A DNA stretch of 64,000 bases, taken from NCBI GenBank assembly GCA_038116745.1, contig JAYODW010000001.1, positions 1-64,000 on the forward strand. Direction: 5' to 3'. The stretch comes from JAYODW01 sp038116745. GTDB taxonomy: Bacteria; Pseudomonadota; Gammaproteobacteria; Ga0077536. Positions 53,412-61,231 of this stretch are shown here, piece after piece. Under the pieces are notes generated by a model, which was not told the origin of the DNA, made no database searches, and saw only the letters and a program-made list of their open reading frames with translations. Within the stretch, counting starts at the first letter, position 1. Every line of letters begins with the position of its first letter. The translations under genes and the position numbers were made by a program.

Positions 53412-53749
53412 GCGAGGCTCCGATCAGTCAGTTTGAGTGCGGAACAAGGTCGAGACGACGGCGCGGGCGTCCTGGCCCGGTTACCCGGCGGCATAGTGTA
53501 GCCGGGTGCTGCTCGAGCGGGACTCCGGCAAGAGTTTGTCCATGCAGGAATGACCACCTATCAGAGCGCACAGCGCCGGTGGTGGCCGAGCAGGTGCGCG
53601 CTTCGCGAATTGCCATGAGGACTACGCGGCGGTTGATTGTCCGCAGTTGGCGTGTTCCCGTTCGGGGTTGGCTGGTCATGCGTCCCGTTGACGTGCGGGA
53701 TGACGGTATGCTTTCGGGCGGACGAAGTCGCAACGCGACGGACATTGGC
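53412..53749. other. 338-bp spacer between divergent phosphotransferase and FecR genes
   Basis: I see no supported gene here. It holds a perfect inverted repeat ACCCGGC/GCCGGGT (53483-53489, 53501-53507, 11-nt loop). An open + frame from 53579 is continuous with the FecR gene, but has no conserved sequence and would bury the signal peptide. Presumably it contains both promoters. Confidence 0.5.
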
Positions 53750-54436
53750 ATGCTGGAACTCAGTAAAAGCAACTTGAGAACACGACTCTTCTTCTGCGCG
53801 GCGTTAATGACGCTGAGCGCCCCGCTCATTGCCGATCAGGGCAAAGTCACTCTGCTCAAGGGGAGTGCCTCGCGCGTGGCCGGCGGTTTGCGCGTAGCGA
53901 TGAAACAGAGAGGTCCCGTCTTCCCAGGCGATCGCGTTGAAACCGGCAAAAAATCTTTCATCACCATTCAGTTTGATGATGGAACCCGTTTCAGCCTCGG
54001 AGAGCAGGCTACGCTGCAGATCACCGCGGTCGAGTCTGAGCGTGACGGGATTTTCAGCGCGTCCGTTCTGAGAGGCGCTTTTCGTTTTGTCACGGGCCTC
54101 ATCGCAAAGCGCAGACCTGCTGCGATGCAGGTCAAAGCGGGTTCTGTCGCGACGATAGGTATCCGCGGCACGACGGTCGGAGGCGAAGTGGACGGTGACG
54201 CCGCGACGATTGTCCTGTTGCCGAACGAAGATGTGGCGCAAAAGTCCGCGATTGAGGTCGGAAACGCGTTTGGTCAGGTCATCATCGAGGAGACGGGTTA
54301 CGGTACCCGCGTCCCTGATGCGCAGAGTCCGCCTTCGGCACCCACGCGTATGACATTACGCACGATCGAAAATCTTGTGCGTAACCTGAGCAGCATCCAG
54401 CGGAACGCGATGCCCCGCCCGCGCATGCCCCACTGA
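53750..54436 (+). CDS. FecR-domain secreted protein
   Basis: A 228-aa exported protein with a signal peptide (1 to about 27, 'LFFCAALMTLSAPLIA'), then a FecR-like domain ('GDRVETGKKSFITIQFDDGT', 'SLGEQATLQI', 'TIGIRGTTVGGEVDG'). Stand-alone secreted FecR proteins are of unknown role; no TonB receptor or sigma factor is near, so iron signalling is not implied. Start 53750 is chosen for the signal peptide. Followed at 156 bp by the beta-barrel gene. Confidence 0.8.
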   Translation: MLELSKSNLRTRLFFCAALMTLSAPLIADQGKVTLLKGSASRVAGGLRVAMKQRGPVFPGDRVETGKKSFITIQFDDGTRFSLGEQATLQITAVESERDGIFSASVLRGAFRFVTGLIAKRRPAAMQVKAGSVATIGIRGTTVGGEVDGDAATIVLLPNEDVAQKSAIEVGNAFGQVIIEETGYGTRVPDAQSPPSAPTRMTLRTIENLVRNLSSIQRNAMPRPRMPH

Positions 54437-54544
54437 GCGCTTTCAGCGCGAAGTGTTGCACCCGGCAACGAATCATTCTTATCCAAAGAGGTCTCGCAGC
54501 GTCCCGCGATAATGAGCAGATTGCGCTTGCACGGCTGGTGTCTT

Positions 54545-54568
54545 TATTTATAATCTAGATTATAAATA
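54545..54568. promoter_or_regulatory. 24-bp perfect palindrome
   Basis: An uninterrupted palindrome, AT-rich with CTAG at its centre, runs 54545-54568 and lies 24 bp upstream of the beta-barrel gene start. Its length and symmetry fit a dimeric-repressor operator; with so high an AT content it might also cover a -10 element. The regulator is unknown. Confidence 0.6.
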
Positions 54569-54592
54569 TTCCATAACTGCAAGAAATTTATC

Positions 54593-55683
54593 ATGAATCT
54601 TAACAAAAATATTTTGAGATCGGGATTGTTCTGCTTCTCACCTCGGCGGCTGGCTTCGCGACGGCGAGTGAACAGGAGTGCTCGAGCGAAACACATTACG
54701 CCTGCCTGAACGGCGTCTCATCCTCGGTAACCAACGGGGCCAGCTTGCGTGCCAGTGCCAGCGAGATGAGCGACGTCGCGCGTCGCCGTAGTGGAAAAAG
54801 CGCACAGGAAACCCTGGCGCTGCGGGATAACGGCGCCGCGCTCGCGGCCGGCGATGCCATGGGCGGCAGCGTTTTCGGCATGTGGGCAAACTACGCCTAC
54901 AACGATTACGACTCCGATTACAGTGTCCAGGGGCAGTCCCTGGCCTACGACGCCGATGCGCATCGCTTCATGTTCGGGATTGATCGCCTGCTCGCAGGGC
55001 GCTTCCTGGTCGGAATAGCCGGTGGGTATCAGAGTGTTGATACGGATACCGCGTTTAATGGCGGCGGTCAGGATAGCGACGGCGGCACGGTCGCGCCCTA
55101 TGCGGCGTTTCTGATCAACGATTATCTAAGTCTTGATCTTTCGGGCGGATATACCTGGACCGACTATGATCAGGACAGATTGTCTCCTGTCGACGGCACT
55201 GCAATCCGCGCCAATTTCGACGGGGAAAGCTGGTTTGTCGCGACTAACCTGAACTGGCTGATGGCCGTCGATAATTTCGTTTTCGGCGCGAAAGCGGGCT
55301 ATCTGTATACCGAGGAGGAGCAGGACGCCTACCAGGAGGTAGGCGAAGCTACCAGCATCCGCACTGTGCAGCGGCGCAACATCGATCTTGCGCAGGTCGT
55401 CGCCGGGGCGGAGATCGCATACGCAGGCGCGGGTGCCTATGAGCCATTTTTCATGGCGGAGTACCGCAACGATCTGAGTCGGGACGATGACAATCGGGCA
55501 GGCGGGCTGCCTGGCGCCTTCACCTCCGTCAGGCCCAAAGATGACGATGAAGTTCAGCTGAATCTCGGCGTGCGCTACTACACCACCTGGGGTGTTATCG
55601 CCACGTTCGAATACCAGCGAGTCGAAGGACGTTCGCACTTCGACAGCGACAACTTCATGTTTACGCTCCGCGCAGGCCTTTAA
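54593..55683 (+). CDS. Outer-membrane beta-barrel (autotransporter-type) protein, frameshifted near its 5' end
   Basis: The mature sequence reads on in one frame from 54661 to the stop at 55683, with alternating beta-strand patterns ('MWANYAYNDYDSDYS', 'YAAFLINDYLSLDLSGGYT', 'VRYYTTWGVIATFEY') ending in an aromatic/hydrophobic C-terminus. The signal peptide is split: the ATG at 54593 opens in another frame, which runs into a stop at 54707. Adding one A to the A5 run at 54605-54609 would join 'MNLNK' to a hydrophobic signal sequence and 'FATASEQE'. As written the gene is broken unless the base is an assembly error. Without the correction the first in-frame ATG is 54745. Confidence 0.7.
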
Positions 55684-55742
55684 TCACCCTGGCAAATGAC
55701 TCCGGCGCTGTAAGCTGCGGCAGGGCCGGGTCCCTAAAGCTG

Positions 55743-55772
55743 TACCTGGGCCGTACCTGGGCATACCTGGGC
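55743..55772. repeat. Three short direct repeats TACCTGGGC
   Basis: Nine-base units at 55743-55751, 55754-55762 and 55764-55772, spaced 11 and 10 bp, lie between the beta-barrel and Tat-protein genes, about one helical turn apart. No gene fits in this 146-bp convergent gap. Confidence 0.5.
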
Positions 55773-55829
55773 CGCAGTTGCGCTTCAGCAAACCGGGCTC
55801 GATTTCACCCGAGAGCGGCGATCTCAGCG

Positions 55830-57266
55830 TCAGGTCTGCGCACCCCTGATTCGCCCCAGCCAGCGCGCGACGCTCCGGCGATGCGTGTCGAGGTAGCTAC
55901 CGCTACCGAAAAAGCGATCGTAGAACCCGGTTTCGAGGCGATGCGCCTGGGTGTAGTAGCGGATGAAAATACTGGGCACAGTTCCCGGGAACTTACCGAA
56001 CGTATCGTAGATGTATTCGGCATTCGCGATGACGCAATCGACCAGAGCCTGACTCGGGCGCGAGGCTTCACGCTTTATCGATGCGTTATCTTTGAACGGG
56101 CCTGGAGAGGTCGGATCGTAGGTACCGCCGGGACCGAATTTAAGCTCCAGAAACGCCTCTACCGCCGCACGCATCGAGGGGTAAAACGGTGGCGAGAATG
56201 CCTGATACAGCCCTTCAATTCCGAGCGGATTCGGTACTCCCCACCCGTCTTTTTTCTCGAACGTAAAGCCCAGCCCGGGCTCGCCTGCTTTGGCTGCGGC
56301 GCCCATGATGGTGAAGGGACTGACGCCGGAGTAGAACCACCCCCCAAGTCCCAGCGGCTGCAAAGATAGCGACATGTTGTGTCCCATGACGCCCATTTCG
56401 ACCGCGCACGTCGTCAGCAGGTACTGCTCCATATAGGAGAGCGGATATTTCCGGTCCGGGCTGATAAGACCGCTGTCGAAGAAGGGCTGCAGTGCGCCCG
56501 CGGGTCGCCCGTGCAGATCGTCGTAAGTGGTGTAGCCCGAGCCGGCGGCAATGAAGAGGAAATCGAGCAGTTGCTCTGACACATTCCCCACCGGAATGAA
56601 CAGAGTGGACCCGGGAGTATTGCCGTTCCAGAAATTGTGCGCACTGTAGTGAGGCGCCGCGCGCGGTGGATCGATCCGTCGGCTTGAGAGCTTCTGTGTG
56701 TGGCTCTTTACCCGCGAGATGAGCCGTTCGGCATCAGACAGATCAGCATGCGCCCAACTCCCGTCTGCCGCGCCGTCACGCGTGCTGACGTAGTACGTCC
56801 CGTCATCCTGGGTGTAGAACAGATCGGTGTTGCCGATCCCGGCCGCGACCGGCAGCGTGCGGCCGGTGTAGCGCACTGCGTAATCGCACAGTCCCTGCTG
56901 GCCGGTGGTGAACGGGATCCCGTGATGACAGCCGGAGATGCCGAGCCCGGAGGCAATGATCATCGAACGCTCGAAATCATCGAGCGGCGTGGGCGGTAGC
57001 TCAGATTTATAGGCGAGCGGACCATGCGGGATCTGCATGCCCCAGCCGAAGCGGCGCGAGCGGCGTCCGTAAAGCGCCGCTGTCAGGGGAAAACGGTTGA
57101 ACTCCTCGAGCAGCGCGTTCCATTCCTCGATCTGTGCCGCCGGGACCGCGTCAGACGTCCCGGCCGCGGCGCTCGCCGACTGCCCACGGCCAGCGGCCAG
57201 CGCAGCAAGGCTGGTCAGGAACATGAACGTACGCCGGGTGAGACCGGCTGCGGATGCTTTGGTCAT
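55830..57266 (-). CDS. Tat-exported protein of unknown function
   Basis: I do not recognise the family with certainty. The 478-aa product begins with a twin-arginine signal ('LTRRTFMFLTSLAAL'), starting from the ATG at 57266, preceded by 'AGGAGAATTCCCT'. The mature part has 'GLGISGCHHGIPF', 'GNTDLFYTQDDGTYYVS' and 'YYTQAHRLETGFYDRFF'. The Tat route suggests a folded, cofactor-bearing periplasmic enzyme; a nitroreductase-like flavoprotein is one weak guess. Divergent from the FrhB gene, so possibly functionally linked. The upstream frame to 57383 is unconserved. Confidence 0.65.
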   Translation of the reverse strand: MTKASAAGLTRRTFMFLTSLAALAAGRGQSASAAAGTSDAVPAAQIEEWNALLEEFNRFPLTAALYGRRSRRFGWGMQIPHGPLAYKSELPPTPLDDFERSMIIASGLGISGCHHGIPFTTGQQGLCDYAVRYTGRTLPVAAGIGNTDLFYTQDDGTYYVSTRDGAADGSWAHADLSDAERLISRVKSHTQKLSSRRIDPPRAAPHYSAHNFWNGNTPGSTLFIPVGNVSEQLLDFLFIAAGSGYTTYDDLHGRPAGALQPFFDSGLISPDRKYPLSYMEQYLLTTCAVEMGVMGHNMSLSLQPLGLGGWFYSGVSPFTIMGAAAKAGEPGLGFTFEKKDGWGVPNPLGIEGLYQAFSPPFYPSMRAAVEAFLELKFGPGGTYDPTSPGPFKDNASIKREASRPSQALVDCVIANAEYIYDTFGKFPGTVPSIFIRYYTQAHRLETGFYDRFFGSGSYLDTHRRSVARWLGRIRGAQT

Positions 57267-57499
57267 AGGGAATTCTCCTGTGGTCGAGTCGCTGCGCTCA
57301 GGGTGCATGACTGACGGGTAAAACGCCGCGCCATTGTAGGCCATGCCCTGCGTCCGCCAGGCAGGAGAGGGGAGCAGCGCCACGATTCAAGCGACAGCGC
57401 AGAATGTCATGTGTCGGTTCCGACACGCAGGCTTCTACAATACGTTTTCGCGGCATACCGGCGATGCAATAGACCAAGAGCCCAACATAGGAGCGCGGC

Positions 57500-58936
57500 G
57501 TGGAAAGTCCGTTTCGAGCGACGTTCAAACAGATGATGAATGAGGTGGTTGATGCGGGTGCCTGTTGTGCCTGCGGGGCCTGCGTACTGGTGTGTCCACA
57601 CAATGTGATCGAATACATCGACGGGGTACCGGTACAGACCGCAAAGAGCAGCGCTGCATTCGATTTCTGTGGCGTCAGCGAGGGCGCCGGCTGCGATGTC
57701 TGCGCGAGCGTGTGTCCACGATTGTGGCCGCGAGAGACCCACCTGCGCGATGTGGTCTTCGGGGAAGACCGCGGTCTGGAGGATATTTTTGGCGTGTTTC
57801 GGCGAATTTTCGTCGCCCGTGCCAGTGACAAGGGGATCGCCGACGCCGGCCAGGATGGCGGCGTGGTCACCGCGTTGATGGCCTGGGCGCTGCGCGAGGG
57901 TGAGATTGATGGCGCGGTGGTCGCAGCAGTCGGCGAGAGCGATAGGCCCTGTTTTCCCACCCCTAAACTTGTGCGAACCGAGGAGGAAATCCGCGCCAGC
58001 GCCGGCAGCTGGTATACCTACTGCGCGAACAATCTCGCCCTCGAGCAGGCTGCGGCGGAAGACCTGAAAAAAGTCGCATTCGTCGGTGTGCCCTGTCAGA
58101 TCACGCCCCTGCGCAAGATGGAGCACAGCGATCCTGGATTTCTCGCAGCGCCGCGCAAGAAAGAAAAGATTGTGTCCCGACAGCGCAGCTTTCTGCGCGG
58201 TTACAGCGAGCGTGTGGCGTTCAGCGTGGGCTTGTTCTGCACCGAGGTGTTCCGCCCTGAACTGATGACTGAGCGTATTGAACGGGACATGGGGATCCCG
58301 CTCACGGAGGTGCGGCAGTTCAACGTCAAGGGCGAAGTGCTGGTGTACCAGCGCAATGGCGACATCGCGCGGATCCCGTTGGCGGAGGCCATGGCGGACT
58401 ACCAGCGGCCTGAATGTCTGCACTGTGGGGATTTTTCCGCCGAGATGGCAGACATCGCCTGCGGTGGAGTCGGCACAGACAGGGCCACTATCGTGGTGTT
58501 GCGCACGCGCAAGGCGGAAGCGTTGTGGGAGCGGTTCCAGGCTGCGGGCGAGGTCGAGGTCGAGCCTATCGCGGAGAACAAGCGGGCCTGGAATATTCTG
58601 CTGCGTCTGGCTCGGCGGCAGCGTGAGCGCGTTCCCCCGGGGCCTGATATTCGCGGTACAAACGAGGCACTCGCGCCCTATGACCCGTACCGCGCATCGA
58701 CCCGGTCGCTGGCGGATCTGGCGGCGAGCACGCTGGATCTGGCGGCGAAGGACGCCATTGTTGGTGCTGCCTACGGTGCAGAGGGACCACCGACGGCGCC
58801 GTTGCGATATTTTGCGGGTACCCCAATCCCGGGTGATCCCGGCCCGTCCGAGGACGGTGGCAAGCGGCGTCTGCCGCCGCCGTTGATTTCCCGGGAGGGC
58901 GGCTCGGCTCCGGGTCGTGCAGAAAACTCTGCATAA
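57500..58936 (+). CDS. Coenzyme F420 hydrogenase/dehydrogenase beta-subunit (FrhB) family iron-sulfur protein
   Basis: The 478-aa protein has an N-terminal ferredoxin-like part with Cys22, Cys23, Cys25, Cys28 and Cys32, and further Cys57, Cys65, Cys68, Cys72 ('CCACGACVLVCP', 'GCDVCASVCP'). The FrhB/FdhB-type flavin domain follows ('DGGVVTALMAWAL', 'GVPCQITPLRKM', 'YSERVAFSVGLFC', 'ADIACGGVGTD'). This group transfers electrons between flavin, iron-sulfur centres and F420 or NAD(P). A GTG start at 57500 follows 'AGGAGCGCGGC'. It lies between shdr and sox loci and its partner is unknown. Confidence 0.8.
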   Translation: MESPFRATFKQMMNEVVDAGACCACGACVLVCPHNVIEYIDGVPVQTAKSSAAFDFCGVSEGAGCDVCASVCPRLWPRETHLRDVVFGEDRGLEDIFGVFRRIFVARASDKGIADAGQDGGVVTALMAWALREGEIDGAVVAAVGESDRPCFPTPKLVRTEEEIRASAGSWYTYCANNLALEQAAAEDLKKVAFVGVPCQITPLRKMEHSDPGFLAAPRKKEKIVSRQRSFLRGYSERVAFSVGLFCTEVFRPELMTERIERDMGIPLTEVRQFNVKGEVLVYQRNGDIARIPLAEAMADYQRPECLHCGDFSAEMADIACGGVGTDRATIVVLRTRKAEALWERFQAAGEVEVEPIAENKRAWNILLRLARRQRERVPPGPDIRGTNEALAPYDPYRASTRSLADLAASTLDLAAKDAIVGAAYGAEGPPTAPLRYFAGTPIPGDPGPSEDGGKRRLPPPLISREGGSAPGRAENSA

Positions 58937-59008
58937 GCAGAGTGCTGCGTGCCCGGCTCACGTGTGTTGGACTCAGTGCTGAAGAAAGGGACGTCGATAT
59001 GCGGCCTT

Positions 59009-59054
59009 GTTATATGCACTCAAGTTATATGCTTATTCAATATTGATATATATG
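59009..59054. promoter_or_regulatory. GTTATATGC repeats in the sox promoter
   Basis: Two GTTATATGC units (59009-59017, 59024-59032; 15 bp apart) and an adjoining GATATATATGG region (59045-59055) lie about 70 to 115 bp before soxX. AAGTTATATGC at 59022-59032 is the reverse complement of GCATATAACTT, matching the tusA/lipS1 and dsrE motifs. Likely operator or activator site of the sox operon; no regulator is seen nearby. Confidence 0.6.
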
Positions 59055-59123
59055 GCCTGACGCAGTAGCGTGAAGTCCGCAAGCCACCAGACCGTTCCGG
59101 GACGTCGCTGCAAGGGGAGAACA

Positions 59124-59555
59124 ATGCGATCTCACAGCCTGTTTCTAGCCGTCTCACTCATCATCCCGCTCGCTGCCAGCGCCGGGGACGACTATACGGT
59201 TCAGAATTACGCTATTACGCAGCCCTTGGCGGAAGCGCCCGGCGATGCTGCTCGGGGCATGGACATCCTCGCTGCCCGCAGTCGAGGCAACTGCCTCAGC
59301 TGCCACCAGGCCCCGCTGGATGAGCCGTTCCAGGGCAATACGGGTCCCTCGCTCACCGCCGTTGCCAAGCGCTATAACGCTGCTCAGCTGCGCTTGCGCC
59401 TGGTCGATCCAAAACAGATCAACCCGGAAACGATGATGCCCGCGTACTTTCGTAAAGAGGGGTTTTATCGGGTTGCGCCTGAGTACGCCGACAAGTCCAT
59501 CCTGTCCGCCCAGGAAATCGAGGATGTGATCGCGGCGCTGATGTCCTTTCAGTGA
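59124..59555 (+). CDS. soxX: Sulfur oxidation protein SoxX (monohaem cytochrome c)
   Basis: Small subunit of the periplasmic SoxAX complex, which oxidatively couples thiosulfate to SoxY. 143 aa: signal peptide (1 to about 20), haem motif Cys57-x-x-Cys60-His61 ('GNCLSCHQAP') and a later Met in 'MMPAYF' as axial ligand. The ATG at 59124 follows 'GGGGAGAACA'; the longer frame from 59070 has no signal peptide. First gene of the sox operon, downstream of the AT-rich repeats. Confidence 0.92.
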   Translation: MRSHSLFLAVSLIIPLAASAGDDYTVQNYAITQPLAEAPGDAARGMDILAARSRGNCLSCHQAPLDEPFQGNTGPSLTAVAKRYNAAQLRLRLVDPKQINPETMMPAYFRKEGFYRVAPEYADKSILSAQEIEDVIAALMSFQ

Positions 59556-59589
59556 AATCTCGAACGAGATTTCTCGACGGAATTCGGAG

Positions 59590-60060
59590 ATGAACCTTAT
59601 GCACAATGCGCCTGAAGATGAGTTTTTGCTGACGCGCCGCCGTGTGCTCAGATATCTGCTGGTTGGCAGCGGGATGGTGCTTCCCGGAATGGCCTTCGGG
59701 AATGCTGCAGATGCGCTGATCGACGCGATTGTCGGCGAGCGCAAGGCCGAGACCGGTGAACTCAAGCTGACCACGCCGGCGATCGCGGAAAACGGTAATA
59801 CCGTGCCCATTACGGTGGAGGCAGGTGGCCCGTTTCAGGGCGATCAGTACGTGAAGGCGATCCATATTTTCGCCGTGGACAATCCGACGCCGGAGGTCAT
59901 CACGTTCAACTTCACCCCGCGTGCCGGTCTGGCCAAGACCTCGACCCGCATCCGGCTCGCGAAAACACAGCAGGTGGTTGCTGTGGCGGAGCTGTCCGAT
60001 GGCCGGGTGTGGCGTACAGCGAATGAAGTGAAAGTTACGATTGGTGGTTGTGGCGGCTGA
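59590..60060 (+). CDS. soxY: Sulfur carrier SoxY
   Basis: Covalent sulfur carrier of the Sox system. The 156-aa product has a Tat-type signal ('TRRRVLRYLLVGSG') and the diagnostic C-terminal GGCGG motif, with the sulfur-binding Cys154. It starts 34 bp after soxX. In organisms without soxCD the sulfane sulfur left on SoxY must be removed by other routes; here sHdr. Confidence 0.97.
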   Translation: MNLMHNAPEDEFLLTRRRVLRYLLVGSGMVLPGMAFGNAADALIDAIVGERKAETGELKLTTPAIAENGNTVPITVEAGGPFQGDQYVKAIHIFAVDNPTPEVITFNFTPRAGLAKTSTRIRLAKTQQVVAVAELSDGRVWRTANEVKVTIGGCGG

Positions 60061-60075
60061 GACGGGGAGGCACCG

Positions 60076-60399
60076 GTGGATAAACCCAGAGTCAAAGTTC
60101 CTAAGAAGGTCAAGAAAGGCGAGCCTTTCGAAGTGAAAGCGCTCGTCTCGCACAAGATGGAGTCCGGGCAGCGCAAGGACGAAGCAAGTGGGGAAAAGAT
60201 TCCGCGCATGATCATCAACCAGTTCGAGTGCAGTCTGGACGGAGAAGTGGTGTTCAGCGCCAAGCTCTATCCGGCTATTTCCGCCAACCCTTACCTCTCG
60301 TTCTACGTGGTGGCGGAAAAGAGCGGTGAGCTGTCTTTCTCCTGGACTGATGACAGCGGCGATACGGCCACGGCGAGCTCCAAGTTCGTAGTCCAATGA
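60076..60399 (+). CDS. soxZ: Sulfur oxidation protein SoxZ
   Basis: Partner of SoxY in the SoxYZ carrier. The 107-aa Ig-like protein contains 'PRVKVPKKVKKGEPFEVKAL', 'KIPRMIINQFECSLDGE', and the C-terminal 'LSFSWTDDSGDTAT'. GTG start 15 bp after soxY; its stop overlaps the soxA start (ATGA). Confidence 0.96.
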   Translation: MDKPRVKVPKKVKKGEPFEVKALVSHKMESGQRKDEASGEKIPRMIINQFECSLDGEVVFSAKLYPAISANPYLSFYVVAEKSGELSFSWTDDSGDTATASSKFVVQ

Positions 60400-61199
60400 G
60401 TCGCCGCTGCGTTTTTCTGAGAGGCGTCAGTCTGTTGCTGGCAATGAGCGGGGTCTACTGCACCGCAGGTGCCGAAGACTGGGGTGAATACGCTGTGGAC
60501 GGACGGCGCAGTGGATACACCTATGCCGCGGCGGAAACCCGGGCAATGCAGGATGACGAGTTTGAGAACTCCGGGTTCATCTGGGTGGAAAAGGGTGCGG
60601 AACTGTGGGACACCGCGCTCGGCAGCGGAGGCGAGAGCTGCGCCGGCTGCCATGGCGACGCGACAGAATCCATGCGCGGGGTGGGCGCCAGATATCCAGT
60701 GCTCGCGCCAGAGCGCGGCAAGCTGATCAACGTAGAGCAGCGCATCAACCAGTGCCTCAGCGAACGCATGAACGTTGCGCCATGGGACTGGGAATCTGAG
60801 CCGCTGCTGGCCATGACGACCTATGTCAAGCATCAGTCGCACGGGATGCCGGTCTCGCCGGTAGTCGATGGTGATGCTGAGCCTTTTTTTGACGCGGGTA
60901 AGGAGTTTTACGAGAAGCGCCGAGGGCAGCTGGATATGGCCTGCATCCACTGTCACGAGCGCAACCACGGCAATATGCTGCGCGCGCAGAAGCTGTCCCA
61001 GGGCATGTCCAACGGATTCCCGACCTACCGGTTGAAATGGCAGACGCTCGGCTCGCTGCATCGACGCATCATCGGCTGTAACCGTGACGTTCGTTCCGAA
61101 CCTTACCCGGCAGGCTCGGATGAGTACGTGAACCTCGAGCTTTATCTGGCCTGGCGCGCCCGCGGTCTGCCGGTCGAGACGCCGTCGGTGCGCAATTGA
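60396..61199 (+). CDS. soxA: Sulfur oxidation protein SoxA (dihaem-type)
   Basis: Large SoxAX subunit of 267 aa. The signal peptide covers residues 1 to about 26. Two CxxCH haem motifs are seen at Cys82-Cys85-His86 ('SCAGCHGD') and Cys183-Cys186-His187 ('ACIHCHER'). Cys228 in 'IIGCNRDV' matches the conserved active-site persulfide/haem-ligand Cys. It overlaps soxZ by 4 bp, and soxB follows at 33 bp. Confidence 0.94.
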   Translation: MSRRCVFLRGVSLLLAMSGVYCTAGAEDWGEYAVDGRRSGYTYAAAETRAMQDDEFENSGFIWVEKGAELWDTALGSGGESCAGCHGDATESMRGVGARYPVLAPERGKLINVEQRINQCLSERMNVAPWDWESEPLLAMTTYVKHQSHGMPVSPVVDGDAEPFFDAGKEFYEKRRGQLDMACIHCHERNHGNMLRAQKLSQGMSNGFPTYRLKWQTLGSLHRRIIGCNRDVRSEPYPAGSDEYVNLELYLAWRARGLPVETPSVRN

Positions 61200-61231
61200 A
61201 CCGCGCTGTCTGCGCTTGACCTGACTCGCGC

